A stretch of DNA of 64,000 bases from positions 1-64,000 of the forward strand of contig NZ_JABUHN010000009.1 in assembly GCF_013328815.1 (NCBI RefSeq), in the 5' to 3' direction. The notes under the pieces are model-generated. The model ran no database searches, was not told the origin of the DNA, and worked only from the letters and a program-made list of their open reading frames with translations. Below, piece after piece: positions 1-7,993 of this stretch. The DNA is from Tabrizicola fusiformis (GTDB taxonomy: Bacteria; Pseudomonadota; Alphaproteobacteria; Rhodobacterales; Rhodobacteraceae). The stretch's first letter is position 1, and the number at the start of each line of letters is the position of its first letter. Position numbers and translations under genes: made by a program.

Positions 1-387
1 GCGGCCGAACCGGCCCCCGCCCCGCGCCCCGCGGCCGAACGTCCGGCGCCGCAGCCGGCCGCAGCCGCCCCGGCCTCGGGTGCCACCGTCACCCCGCTGC
101 CGGTGCGCAAGGCGATCATCCCCGCCGGTCAGCCGCTGCCGCCGCAACCTTCGGCCAATGAGATCAGCCCCGAGGCGCTGGCTTCGGTGCGCGAGGTCGA
201 AAAGCGCGCCCGCAAGCTTACACTGATGGAACTGACCGAGCGCACCTGCAAATGGCCGATCGGCGACCCGGCAACCGAAGACTTCTGGTTCTGTGGCCTG
301 CCCAGCCTGCCCGGCAAACCCTATTGCGAGGCACATGTCGGCGTCGCCTTCCAGCCGATGAGCGCGCGGCGCGACCGCCGCCGCTGA
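1..387 (+). CDS. gcrA: GcrA cell cycle regulator, 3' part
   Basis: The frame is open from the first base, so the N-terminal DNA-binding part lies outside the window; 128 residues are visible. An Ala/Pro-rich linker is followed by the family's C-terminal domain, with CKWPIGDP, FWFCGLP and CEAHVGVAFQP near the end. In alphaproteobacteria GcrA binds the housekeeping sigma factor and activates cell-cycle genes at promoters methylated by CcrM. The conserved Cys/Trp pattern makes the family call firm. Only regulation and the start codon cannot be judged. The next gene begins three bases after the stop. Confidence 0.93.
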   Translation, partial: AAEPAPAPRPAAERPAPQPAAAAPASGATVTPLPVRKAIIPAGQPLPPQPSANEISPEALASVREVEKRARKLTLMELTERTCKWPIGDPATEDFWFCGLPSLPGKPYCEAHVGVAFQPMSARRDRRR

Positions 388-390
388 CCC

Positions 391-873
391 ATGCGGCGGG
401 TGGAGCCGCTTTATCGCAAGGTCAACACCCTTGCGCGCGGCGTCCGCCACCAAAGCGGCGGCGAAGCCCGCTGGCAGCGCAACACCAAGGCGGAAAAGGC
501 CGAAACCGATGCGGGGCTGACCCTGGGCAAGATGGCGCAAGGGGTGCGGCGCGGTCTGGATTATACGCCGCTCTTTCGCTTTCTTCTCTCGAAGGTCGGG
601 CAGGATTGGGACGCCGTGCAGGCAGAGGCCATTGCCCGCCTTGACCGGCCCGATCCGATCTATTGGCTGGTCGCCCGCACCGAAGAGGCGCGTCAGCCTG
701 TGGTCTGGCTGGGCGAAAGCAGCCGCTACAGCGGGCTTTGCATCGACGATCAGAACCGGCTGCAACGGGTTGATCCCACGCTCACGATCAATGATCTGGA
801 ACCGACCTGCGCCTGTTGCACGCATACGTTCAACGGTCAGCGCCTGACCCGGCCCTATCGCCCGCCGGAGTAG
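391..873 (+). CDS. Conserved hypothetical protein, Cys-rich C-terminus
   Basis: A 160-residue soluble protein starting directly behind gcrA, so probably cotranscribed with it. I do not recognise a named domain. The N-terminal half is basic (RRVEPLYRKVNTLARGVRH). The C-terminal half holds a compact Cys/His cluster, CACCTHTFNGQ, about 15-25 residues before the end, which could bind a metal or be redox-active (inference only). There is no signal peptide or membrane segment. Coding character and length look genuine. The downstream gene is convergent, with three bases between the two stop codons. Confidence 0.7.
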   Translation: MRRVEPLYRKVNTLARGVRHQSGGEARWQRNTKAEKAETDAGLTLGKMAQGVRRGLDYTPLFRFLLSKVGQDWDAVQAEAIARLDRPDPIYWLVARTEEARQPVVWLGESSRYSGLCIDDQNRLQRVDPTLTINDLEPTCACCTHTFNGQRLTRPYRPPE

Positions 874-876
874 CGC

Positions 877-1341
877 TCAGACCGACAGGGCCGTGGTCTG
901 CACCACCGTCCGCAGGGCAAAGCTGGAATGCATCTGCCGCACGCCGGGCAGGCGGGACAGATACTGGCGGTGGATGCGGGCAAAATCCTCGGTGTCTTCG
1001 GCCATGATCTTGAGCAGGTAATCCGCCTGCCCCGCCATCAGATGGCATTCCAGAATGTCGGGGATGCGGGCCACCTCACGCTCAAAGGCGTCCAGCAGCT
1101 CATCCGCCTGCCCCTGCAGGGTGATTTCGACGAAAACCGTGGTGGGCTTGCCGATCTTGCGGGTGTCGAGCAGGGCGACGTATTTGCCGATGAACCCCTC
1201 TTCCTCAAGCCGCTGCACCCGGCGATGGCAGGCCGAAGGCGACAGGTTCACCCGCTCGGACAGGTCGGCATTGGTGATGCGGCCTTCCTTTTGCAGCACG
1301 GTCAGGATGCGGCGGTCGGTTGCGTCAAGCTGGGGCGTCAT
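877..1341 (-). CDS. Lrp/AsnC family transcriptional regulator
   Basis: 154 residues, the usual length for the family. The N-terminal winged helix-turn-helix reads ITNADLSERVNLSPSACHRR (about residues 22-41), and a C-terminal RAM-type domain carries the ligand-sensing region. It is divergently transcribed from alanine dehydrogenase across about 140 bp, the classic arrangement in which an Lrp-type activator controls ald in response to alanine or another amino acid. The assignment to alanine metabolism rests on that context. The start ATG at 1341 begins the conserved TDRRILTVLQ helix region. The symbol aldR is possible but not provable here. Confidence 0.93.
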   Translation of the reverse strand: MTPQLDATDRRILTVLQKEGRITNADLSERVNLSPSACHRRVQRLEEEGFIGKYVALLDTRKIGKPTTVFVEITLQGQADELLDAFEREVARIPDILECHLMAGQADYLLKIMAEDTEDFARIHRQYLSRLPGVRQMHSSFALRTVVQTTALSV

Positions 1342-1360
1342 GGGATTTTCTGCGTCAATT

Positions 1361-1383
1361 TAGATTCTTCTGCGAAAAATCTA
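1361..1383. promoter_or_regulatory. Dyad in the lrp-ald divergent intergenic region
   Basis: TAGATT and AATCTA form a 6-bp inverted repeat separated by 11 bases. It sits 20-40 bp upstream of the regulator start, in the only non-coding gap shared with ald. The heptamer TTCTGCG occurs three times in the same gap (1348, 1368, 1432). Lrp-family sites are loosely conserved dyads, so this is a plausible operator, but nothing here proves binding. Confidence 0.35.
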
Positions 1384-1483
1384 CCACGCCACCGCCCGGA
1401 CGCCACAGGAAATTCAAAACTCGTGCAACGATTCTGCGTCACGCTTTGCCGCAAGGACATCAGGTCCGACAGGGAGAGAGAAC

Positions 1484-2602
1484 ATGAAAATCGGTTGCCC
1501 GAGAGAAATCAAACCGCAGGAGTTTCGCGTCGGGATGACTCCCGACGCGGCACGCGAGGCCATCGCACATGGCCATGAGGTGATGATCGAGACCAAAGCC
1601 GGCCTGGGTGCCGGCTTTTCCGATTCCGATTATCAGGCCGTGGGCGCCAAGATCGTCGCCACGGCGGAAGAGGTTTTTGCTGCCGCCGAAATGGTGGTGA
1701 AGGTGAAAGAACCCCAGCCGGTTGAGCGCAAGCGTCTGCGCGCCGGGCAGCTTCTGTTCACCTATCTGCATCTGGCGCCCGACCCCGAGCAGACCGCCGA
1801 CCTTCTGGCCTCGGGCGTCACCGCCATCGCCTATGAGACGGTGACGGATGACCGCGGCGGGCTGCCGCTCTTGGCGCCGATGTCCGAGGTGGCCGGTCGC
1901 CTTGCGCCGCAGGTCGGCGCCTGGACGCTGCAAAAGGCCAATGGCGGGCGCGGTGTGCTGCTGGGCGGGGTGCCGGGCGTTTTGCCGGCCAAGGTTCTGG
2001 TGATCGGCGGCGGGGTGGTGGGCACCCATGCGGCCAAGGTTGCCGCCGGGATGGGGGCGGATGTGACCGTCATCGACCGCTCGGTGAACCGGCTGCGCTA
2101 TCTGGACGATGTGTTCGGGCATTCGTTCAAGAACGCTTATGCGAGCGCCGGCAACACGATTGCGCTGGCGCGCGAAGCCGATCTGATCATCGGCGCCGTG
2201 CTGATCCCCGGGGCGGCGGCGCCCAAACTGATCAGCCGGGCCCAACTGTCCGAGCTGAAGCCCGGGGCGGCGCTGGTCGATGTGGCGATTGATCAGGGCG
2301 GCTGCTTTGAGACCTCACGCGCCACCACCCACCAAGACCCGATCTATGAAGTGGACGGGATCATGCATTACTGCGTGGCCAACATGCCGGGCGCGGTGGC
2401 CCGCACCTCGACCCAGGCGCTTGGCAATGCGACGCTACCCTTCCTGCTGGCCTTGGCCGACAAGGGCTGGAAACGCGCCTGCGCCGAGGACCGCCACCTT
2501 CTGGCCGGGCTGAACACCCATGCGGGCAAGCTGACCTATGCGGCGGTGGGCGCCGCGCTGGGTCTGCCGGTGATCACGCCGACCGAAGCCTTGGCCCTGT
2601 AA
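1484..2602 (+). CDS. ald: Alanine dehydrogenase
   Basis: 372 residues, standard for the NAD-dependent enzyme that interconverts L-alanine and pyruvate plus ammonia in the cytoplasm. The N-terminus MKIGCPREIK is typical. The Rossmann motif GGGVVGTHAA lies at about residues 175-184. The catalytic Lys (KVKEPQ, about residue 75), His (YLHLAP, about 96) and Asp (DVAIDQGG) expected for the family are present. A good ribosome-binding site (GGGAGAG) precedes the ATG. Divergence from an Lrp-family gene points to alanine-responsive control and use of alanine as a carbon and nitrogen source. Confidence 0.97.
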   Translation: MKIGCPREIKPQEFRVGMTPDAAREAIAHGHEVMIETKAGLGAGFSDSDYQAVGAKIVATAEEVFAAAEMVVKVKEPQPVERKRLRAGQLLFTYLHLAPDPEQTADLLASGVTAIAYETVTDDRGGLPLLAPMSEVAGRLAPQVGAWTLQKANGGRGVLLGGVPGVLPAKVLVIGGGVVGTHAAKVAAGMGADVTVIDRSVNRLRYLDDVFGHSFKNAYASAGNTIALAREADLIIGAVLIPGAAAPKLISRAQLSELKPGAALVDVAIDQGGCFETSRATTHQDPIYEVDGIMHYCVANMPGAVARTSTQALGNATLPFLLALADKGWKRACAEDRHLLAGLNTHAGKLTYAAVGAALGLPVITPTEALAL

Positions 2603-2656
2603 GCGACGGAAGCCGCGCGCTGCGGCGTATATGGGGCATCTTGCACAGGGTGCCCC

Positions 2657-3262
2657 ATGTTTTCCTACCAACGTTCGACCTATATCCTCTGGGCCGTGAT
2701 GGCCCTTCCCGCGCTGACCATGGCCGGGGCGCTGTTTGGCGCCGATGCCCGCGCCTTTCACGGCCTGTTGCATCCGACCGGCGAATGGGCGGCGCGGCTC
2801 ATGATCATCGGCATGATGGCCTCGGGATTGGTGCTGCTGTTTCGCGGGCAAAGCTGGCCGCGCTGGCTGTTGCATCACCGCCGCGACATCGAGGTGGCGG
2901 CCTTTATCTATGCCGCGCTGCACACGATCGTCTATGTGATCGACCGCGGCACTCTGGAGCGGATTCTTGCCGCGCTGCCCGAAACCACCATCTGGACGGG
3001 CTGGCTGGCGATGCTGCTGTTCGTGCCGCTGGCCGCCACATCGAACAATGCCGCGCAACGCTGGCTGCGGACAGGGTGGAAACAGGTGCAGCGGCTGGCA
3101 TGGCCCGCCGCGGTGCTGGTGCTGATCCATTGGGCCGCGCTGCACGATTGGGGCGGCTGGGCCCCTGCGATGGTGCATTTCGGCCCGCTTCTGGCGCTTT
3201 GGGCCTATCGGTTGTGGTTCTGGAACCTGCGGCAGCGCCCCCAGCGCCCCGCCGCGGCCTGA
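2657..3262 (+). CDS. Ferric reductase-like transmembrane domain protein
   Basis: 201 residues with about six hydrophobic segments. The paired histidines expected for b-type heme ligation are visible in RWLLHHRRD, AALHTIVYVID and VLIHWAALHDW. The size and layout match the heme-only ferric reductase-like membrane domain that includes MsrQ, the electron donor of the MsrPQ periplasmic methionine sulfoxide reductase. No msrP gene lies beside it, so a specific MsrQ call is not justified. It is a single gene in the inner membrane, followed by a strong bidirectional hairpin. Confidence 0.8.
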   Translation: MFSYQRSTYILWAVMALPALTMAGALFGADARAFHGLLHPTGEWAARLMIIGMMASGLVLLFRGQSWPRWLLHHRRDIEVAAFIYAALHTIVYVIDRGTLERILAALPETTIWTGWLAMLLFVPLAATSNNAAQRWLRTGWKQVQRLAWPAAVLVLIHWAALHDWGGWAPAMVHFGPLLALWAYRLWFWNLRQRPQRPAAA

Positions 3263-3269
3263 ACCACGG

Positions 3270-3297
3270 GCGGCCCGCAGGGAAACCTGCGGGCCGC
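3270..3297. terminator. Bidirectional hairpin terminator
   Basis: A perfect 12-bp stem (GCGGCCCGCAGG / CCTGCGGGCCGC) with a GAAA loop is followed on the plus side by TGCTTTTG. It lies between two convergent genes, the ferric reductase-like gene and mscL, and would end transcription from the plus side and probably from both. Confidence 0.8.
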
Positions 3298-3310
3298 TGC
3301 TTTTGCTGGC

Positions 3311-3739
3311 TTACTTCCTCAGCGCCGCCAGAATGTCCTTCAGCAGGTCCACTTCCGACGGGCCGGCCGGAACCGCCGCCGCCGCTTCGGCCGCCTCTTG
3401 CTTGGCCGTCGCCGCTTTCAGCTTGTTCACTGCCTTGACCAGCAGGAACACCACCCAGGCGATGATCAGGAAGTTGATGACCGCCGTCAGGAAAGCCCCA
3501 TAGGCAAAGACCGGCGCTCCCGCCTCCTTGGCTGCCGCGAGCGAGGCCGGATTGGTCCCCGACAGGTCGATGAAGAGGTTCGAGAAGTCGATCCCGCCGG
3601 TGATCAGACCGATGATCGGGTTGATCAGATCGCCCACCAGCGAATTGACGATGGCCGTAAAGGCCGCGCCGATGATGATACCTACCGCCAGATCAACCAC
3701 ATTGCCCTTGGCGATAAAAGCCTTGAATTCGTTCAACAT
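3311..3739 (-). CDS. mscL: Large-conductance mechanosensitive channel MscL
   Basis: 142 residues, the normal size. The N-terminus carries [20 protein letters not shown], the amphipathic helix and first membrane helix that form the gate, then [14 protein letters not shown]. The second membrane helix ([18 protein letters not shown]) is followed by a charged C-terminal bundle helix ending [10 protein letters not shown]. The channel opens on hypo-osmotic shock and releases solutes through the inner membrane. It is monocistronic between terminator-like elements. Confidence 0.97.
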   Translation of the reverse strand: MLNEFKAFIAKGNVVDLAVGIIIGAAFTAIVNSLVGDLINPIIGLITGGIDFSNLFIDLSGTNPASLAAAKEAGAPVFAYGAFLTAVINFLIIAWVVFLLVKAVNKLKAATAKQEAAEAAAAVPAGPSEVDLLKDILAALRK

Positions 3740-3806
3740 TCCACTGTTCCCCTTGAGATGTCCCGCGCCTGTTCACGCTTGGCCCCCGGATCATGCCACA
3801 ATTACG

Positions 3807-3821
3807 CCGTGAACTTCACGG
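3807..3821. promoter_or_regulatory. Perfect palindrome upstream of mscL
   Basis: CCGTGAA-C-TTCACGG is a 7-bp perfect dyad about 70 bp upstream of the mscL start. It lies in a 163-bp gap whose other recognisable content is a dispersed-repeat fragment. Position and symmetry suit a regulator site; no family is implied. Confidence 0.3.
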
Positions 3822-3856
3822 GGAAATTACAGCAATGCCGACCCGCAATTGCACCT

Positions 3857-3882
3857 TTCGAAATACTCCCGCCGGAGGCATC
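3857..3882 (-). repeat. Dispersed rhodobacterial repeat fragment
   Basis: Read on the minus strand the segment is GCCTCCGGCGGGAGTATTTC. It resembles an element I recall as common between Rhodobacteraceae genes. A related copy occurs at 51904-51936. It sits downstream of the ALDH16 stop codon. Confidence 0.5.
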
Positions 3883-3902
3883 GCCGCCAGCCGCAGGCAT
3901 GG

Positions 3903-6242
3903 TCACTCGCCATAGGGCACCCAGATGGTCTTGACCTCGGTCGCGCGGGCCAGAAACTCACGCCCCTCACCCGCAGCCCCGAACCAGTCGCGCGCCAGCC
4001 CGTTGTTCACCCATGTCCGTTTGAGGTTGCCGGCACTCTCAGCCTCGATCAGGCCCGAAACCGGCGCCGAGGTGAAGGACCAGAGTGCATCAAGGTCCAT
4101 ATGCCCCGCCAGCGGCTTGGCCAGTTCGCCATGGGCGCCGGTGACGATGTTGACCACACCGCCCGGCACGTCCGACGTATCCAGCACCTGATAGAAGTCG
4201 GTCGCCAGCAAAGGCGCCTCTTCCGAGGGCACCAGCACACAAGGGTTGCCCATCGCCATCGCCGGCGCCATCACCGAGATCAGCCCCAGAAGCGGCGCCT
4301 CCTGCGGGCACAGCGCGCCGATCACCCCCACCGGCTCGTTCATCGCCAATGCGACACCACGGATCGGCACCGGCTTGACCGCGCCTTCGTATTTGTCGGC
4401 CCAGGCGGCATAGGTGAAGAGGCGCCGCACCGCCGCCTCAACCTCGGCCTCGCCGGGCTTGCCGGTGCTGGCGCGCAGCCGGGCGGCAAACTCATCGGCG
4501 CGGGCCGAGAGGTTTTCGGCGATGTAATAGATCACCTGCGCCCGGGCATGGGCGGTCTGCCGGGCCCAGCCCCGGGCGGTCTGCGCCGCCTCGACCGCAT
4601 TGCGGATGTCCTTGCGGTTGCCGATGCCGACATGACCCAACAGCGCCCCGCGCGCGCCGATCACCGGGCGGGAATAGCCGCCATCGGGCCGCGCCTGCTT
4701 GCCGCCGATGTAAAGCTTGGCGGTGCGGTCCAGCCCCGCAACCTCGGCCAGTGCGGGCGCCTCGGCCCGCGCTGGTTTCAGGCCCTGAGCGCGCCCCAGC
4801 GGGCGCTGATAGGCCGCCAGCCCCTCCCAGCCGCCCTCGCGGCCAAAGCCGCTTTCGCGCATCCCGCCAAAACCCGCCGCGGCGTCAAAGAGGTTGGTGG
4901 CATTGACCCAGACCACCCCGGCGCGCAGCTTGGGCGCCATGTCCAGCGCCAGATTGACATTCTCGGTCCAGACACTCGCCGCAAGTCCATAGCGGCTGTT
5001 GTTGGCCAGTTCCACCGCCTCGCCCGGGGTGCGGAAGGTCATGCTGACAAGAACCGGGCCAAAGATTTCCTCTTGCATCAGGGGCGAGGCCGAACCCAGC
5101 CCGGTGATCAGCGTCGGCGGATAGAAGCAGCCCTCGGGCACCGCGCAGGCGGCATGATAGACCTCACCGTCGCGGCACCCTTCGACCAGCGCGCGGATAT
5201 TAGCCAACTGCACCGGATCGACGATCGCGCCTACGTCGATGCATTTATCCAGCGGGTCGCCCAGCCGCAGCCCGTCCATCCGGCGCTTCAGCTTGTCATG
5301 GAAGCGCGCTGCAACGCCTTCCTGCACCAGTAGGCGGCTTCCCGCACAGCAGACCTGCCCCTGATTGAACCAGATCGCATCCACCAGCCCCTCGACCGCG
5401 CTGTCAAGATCGGCATCGTCAAACACGATGTAAGGCGACTTGCCGCCCAGCTCCAAAGTCAGCGCCTTGCCGCTGCCCGCCGTGGCGCGGCGGATCGCGC
5501 GGCCCACCTCGGTTGACCCGGTAAAGGCCACCTTGGCCACATCGGGATGCGCCACCAGCGCCGCCCCGGTGTCACCATGGCCGGTGACGATGTTCAGCAC
5601 GCCCTTGGGCAGGCCCGCCTCGCGGCTGATCTCGGCAAAGAGCAGCGCGGTCAGCGGGGTATATTCGGCCGGTTTCAGCACCACCGTATTGCCCGCTGCC
5701 AGCGCCGGAGCCACCTTCCACGCCAGCATGAGCAGCGGGAAGTTCCACGGGATCACCTGCCCGCAGACGCCCAGCGGGCCAAAGCCCGGCCGCTCGGCCT
5801 CGACCAGTTGCGCAAGGCCCGCGTGATAATAGAAATGCCGCGCGACCAGCGGCAAGTCGATGTCGCGCGCCTCGCGGATCGGCTTGCCGTTGTCCATCGT
5901 CTCCAGCACGGCCAGTAGGCGGGAATGCTTCTGCACCAGCCGGGCCAGCGCATAAAGATACTTCGCCCGCTCATGCCCCGAAAGCCGCGCCCATTTCGGC
6001 TGCGCCCGCTTGGCCGCCGCCACCGCCGCCGCAACATCGGCTGCGGCCCCCTCGGTGACCTCGGCCAGAACCTGCCCCGTCGCCGGGTTCTTCGTGGCAA
6101 AAACTTCGCCCGGCGCGGTGAAGGCGCCGTCGATCCAATGCCCGAACCTGCCTTGATGCCCGGCAATCCAGGCCAGCGCCTCGGCATTGCCCTCCGGCGC
6201 GGGACCATAGCACATGCTGTCGAAAATTTCCTTGATAGTCAT
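3903..6242 (-). CDS. Two-domain aldehyde dehydrogenase (ALDH16 type)
   Basis: 779 residues. Roughly residues 1-480 form a complete ALDH with the catalytic Glu in LELGGKSPY and the nucleophile Cys in NQGQVCCAGSR. Roughly residues 510-779 form a second ALDH fold (LYIGGKQARPDGGYSRP onward) in which the Glu and Cys motifs are absent. That architecture defines ALDH16, which has been described from a Rhodobacteraceae genus. It oxidises an aldehyde to the acid with NAD. With deoC upstream, acetaldehyde from deoxyribose-5-phosphate is the obvious candidate substrate (inference). The start at 6242 is chosen because its ATG overlaps the TGA of the preceding small gene; a longer in-frame start would overlap that gene. 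Confidence 0.88.
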   Translation of the reverse strand: MTIKEIFDSMCYGPAPEGNAEALAWIAGHQGRFGHWIDGAFTAPGEVFATKNPATGQVLAEVTEGAAADVAAAVAAAKRAQPKWARLSGHERAKYLYALARLVQKHSRLLAVLETMDNGKPIREARDIDLPLVARHFYYHAGLAQLVEAERPGFGPLGVCGQVIPWNFPLLMLAWKVAPALAAGNTVVLKPAEYTPLTALLFAEISREAGLPKGVLNIVTGHGDTGAALVAHPDVAKVAFTGSTEVGRAIRRATAGSGKALTLELGGKSPYIVFDDADLDSAVEGLVDAIWFNQGQVCCAGSRLLVQEGVAARFHDKLKRRMDGLRLGDPLDKCIDVGAIVDPVQLANIRALVEGCRDGEVYHAACAVPEGCFYPPTLITGLGSASPLMQEEIFGPVLVSMTFRTPGEAVELANNSRYGLAASVWTENVNLALDMAPKLRAGVVWVNATNLFDAAAGFGGMRESGFGREGGWEGLAAYQRPLGRAQGLKPARAEAPALAEVAGLDRTAKLYIGGKQARPDGGYSRPVIGARGALLGHVGIGNRKDIRNAVEAAQTARGWARQTAHARAQVIYYIAENLSARADEFAARLRASTGKPGEAEVEAAVRRLFTYAAWADKYEGAVKPVPIRGVALAMNEPVGVIGALCPQEAPLLGLISVMAPAMAMGNPCVLVPSEEAPLLATDFYQVLDTSDVPGGVVNIVTGAHGELAKPLAGHMDLDALWSFTSAPVSGLIEAESAGNLKRTWVNNGLARDWFGAAGEGREFLARATEVKTIWVPYGE

Positions 6243-6472
6243 CTCAAAACCCACTTTCGACCTGAGAGACCCAGTCGCCCTTGATCCCTCAGGGTCTGCC
6301 CGGCCCATCGCATATCGTACTGCCACGTATAGAAAATATCTCCTGACCGCCTGAGCTCCGCTTCATGCGCGGCCCAAATCGCCTTCGCGACTTCAACCAA
6401 AGTGGCCTCGCCACCCAGACCCTTGAGGGCAGTCACAACTATCTCGGGGAAGTCCGCTCTGCTAATTGGCAT
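6239..6472 (-). CDS. Small winged-helix-like protein between deoC and ALDH16
   Basis: 77 residues that I cannot name. The pattern (LKGLGGEATLVEVAKAIW ... WQYDMRWAGQTLRDQG ... LSGRKWVLR) resembles the compact winged-helix domains found at the N-termini of restriction-like and HARE-HTH proteins: helix, helix, recognition-like helix, then a basic beta wing. Its stop overlaps the ALDH16 start as ATGA, and its start lies five bases beyond the deoC stop, so it is embedded in that operon. Hand-counted GC is about 57%, clearly below the flanking genes, which suggests later acquisition. A DNA-binding role is inference only. Confidence 0.6.
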   Translation of the reverse strand: MPISRADFPEIVVTALKGLGGEATLVEVAKAIWAAHEAELRRSGDIFYTWQYDMRWAGQTLRDQGRLGLSGRKWVLR

Positions 6473-6476
6473 TACC

Positions 6477-7463
6477 CTACCCCATCGCGTGGCGGTTGGC
6501 GGCCGAGTAATGGCCGGTCAGGTGGTGTTCCAGTTGCCGCTCGATATCGCCCAGAAGCGACGAGGCGCCAAAGCGGAAGAGGTCGGGTTGCAGCCAGGGG
6601 TGGCCCAGTTCATCCTTCATCAGCGCGAGGTAGAGCAGCGCATCCTTGGCCTTGGAAATCCCGCCTGCGGGTTTGTAGCCCACCTTGATGCCGGTGCGGT
6701 CCTGATAGTCGCGGATGCAGCGGATCATGGTCAGCGTGACCGGCAGCGTGGCGTTCACCGTCTCTTTGCCGGTCGAGGTCTTGATGAAATCCGCCCCTGC
6801 CATCATGCAGACCAGCGAGGCGCGGGCGACGTTGCGCAGCGTGCCCAGCTCGCCGGTGGCGAGGATCGCCTTGACATGGGCCGCCCCACAAGCCGCCCGC
6901 ATCTCGGCCATCTCGTCATAAAGCGCCTGCCAGTTGCCGGTCAGCACATGCCGGCGCGAGATCACAATGTCGATTTCCGCCGCCCCGGCCCGGACACTTT
7001 CGCCGATTTCGGCAATCCGCAGCCGGTAGGGCGACAGCCCCGCCGGAAAGCCGGTCGAGACCGCCGCCACCGGAATGCCCGAACCTTCCAGCGCGCGGAC
7101 GGCGGTTTCCACCATCTCGTGATAGACGCAGACCGCGCCGGTGGTCAGGCCCTCCATCCCCAGCGCGGCGAGAAGGTCCGGCCGCACCGGCTGGCGCGCC
7201 TTGGCGCAGAGGCGCTGCACCCGGCCTGCCGTATCGTCGCCCGCAAGGGTGGTCAGGTCGATCAGCGAAATCGCCTTGAGGAGCCAGGCCGCCTGATAGT
7301 CTTTCTTAACGCTGCGCCGCCCGCCCAAGGTGGCCGCCCGCCGCTCGATCGCCGAGGTGTTGGCCTGCACCGAGGCCACCCAGTCAAGGTCAAGCGTCAT
7401 GCCCGGATTGCGCGCATGGGTCAGTTGCGGCAACTGGCTGCGCGTCTGCTCGGTCGTCTGCAT
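6477..7463 (-). CDS. deoC: Deoxyribose-phosphate aldolase
   Basis: 328 residues, the long form of the class I aldolase that cleaves 2-deoxyribose-5-phosphate into acetaldehyde and glyceraldehyde-3-phosphate during deoxynucleoside catabolism. The Schiff-base lysine region is seen in VGYKPAGGISKAKDAL near residue 275, and the second lysine in AHVKAILATGELG. FIKTSTGKETVNAT is the conserved phosphate-binding stretch. It heads a minus-strand run of three genes (deoC, small winged-helix-like gene, ALDH16), so the acetaldehyde product could be oxidised by the neighbouring dehydrogenase. Confidence 0.96.
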   Translation of the reverse strand: MQTTEQTRSQLPQLTHARNPGMTLDLDWVASVQANTSAIERRAATLGGRRSVKKDYQAAWLLKAISLIDLTTLAGDDTAGRVQRLCAKARQPVRPDLLAALGMEGLTTGAVCVYHEMVETAVRALEGSGIPVAAVSTGFPAGLSPYRLRIAEIGESVRAGAAEIDIVISRRHVLTGNWQALYDEMAEMRAACGAAHVKAILATGELGTLRNVARASLVCMMAGADFIKTSTGKETVNATLPVTLTMIRCIRDYQDRTGIKVGYKPAGGISKAKDALLYLALMKDELGHPWLQPDLFRFGASSLLGDIERQLEHHLTGHYSAANRHAMG

Positions 7464-7620
7464 CCTGCCGGCCCCCCGCGTGGTGATCTTGGGATCAGGC
7501 TGGCATGGTCGCGGCAGGCTGGCAAGGTGGCGGGCGGCGCAGCGGCAGGAATTTGACTATCGGGTCAGCTTTCGTGGCGCCGCCGCATCGGACCGAAACC
7601 GGACCATTCAGGGACCAGCC

Positions 7621-7986
7621 TCAGGCATCGTCCAGAGTGTCATCCTGCGAGGCCCAGCGGGCGCCGGTGCCCGGCTGCGGCAGGCTGCGGCGGTCCACCG
7701 TGCGGTGCATATGGGTGCGCGCCAGATAGAGCGCTGTCAGCGGCGCGGTCAGGTAAAGGAAGGCCGCCACCAGAACCTCACCCAGCGAGAAGCTGCCGTT
7801 TGCCCAAGGCAGCGCCAGCGCCGCCGCCAGCATGGCCGCCCCGACGCCCACCGTTGTTGCCTTGGTGGGGGCGTGCAGCCGCTGCATCGGGTCGCGCAGC
7901 CGAAGCAGCCCCCAGCTTCCGATCAGGCCGAACAGGCCGCTGAGGATCAGCAGGGCGGCAAGGGCAATGTCGATCAGCAGGCTCAT
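7621..7986 (-). CDS. phaG: Mrp-type cation/proton antiporter subunit G
   Basis: 121 residues with three hydrophobic segments and the family stretch GLLRLRDPMQRLHAPTKATT near residue 30. Last gene of the six-gene Mrp operon; it begins seven bases after the subunit F stop. MrpG/PhaG is a small membrane subunit needed for assembly of the Na+(K+)/H+ antiporter complex. The C-terminal tail after about residue 95 is polar and not conserved. Confidence 0.94.
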   Translation of the reverse strand: MSLLIDIALAALLILSGLFGLIGSWGLLRLRDPMQRLHAPTKATTVGVGAAMLAAALALPWANGSFSLGEVLVAAFLYLTAPLTALYLARTHMHRTVDRRSLPQPGTGARWASQDDTLDDA

Positions 7987-7993
7987 GGCATCC

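Noticed and set aside
3849-5333. Long open frame (494 codons) on the plus strand opposite the aldehyde dehydrogenase gene
   Set aside because: Antisense to a clearly conserved enzyme; its translation is Arg/His/Gln-rich low-complexity sequence typical of a GC-rich shadow frame, with no family motif.
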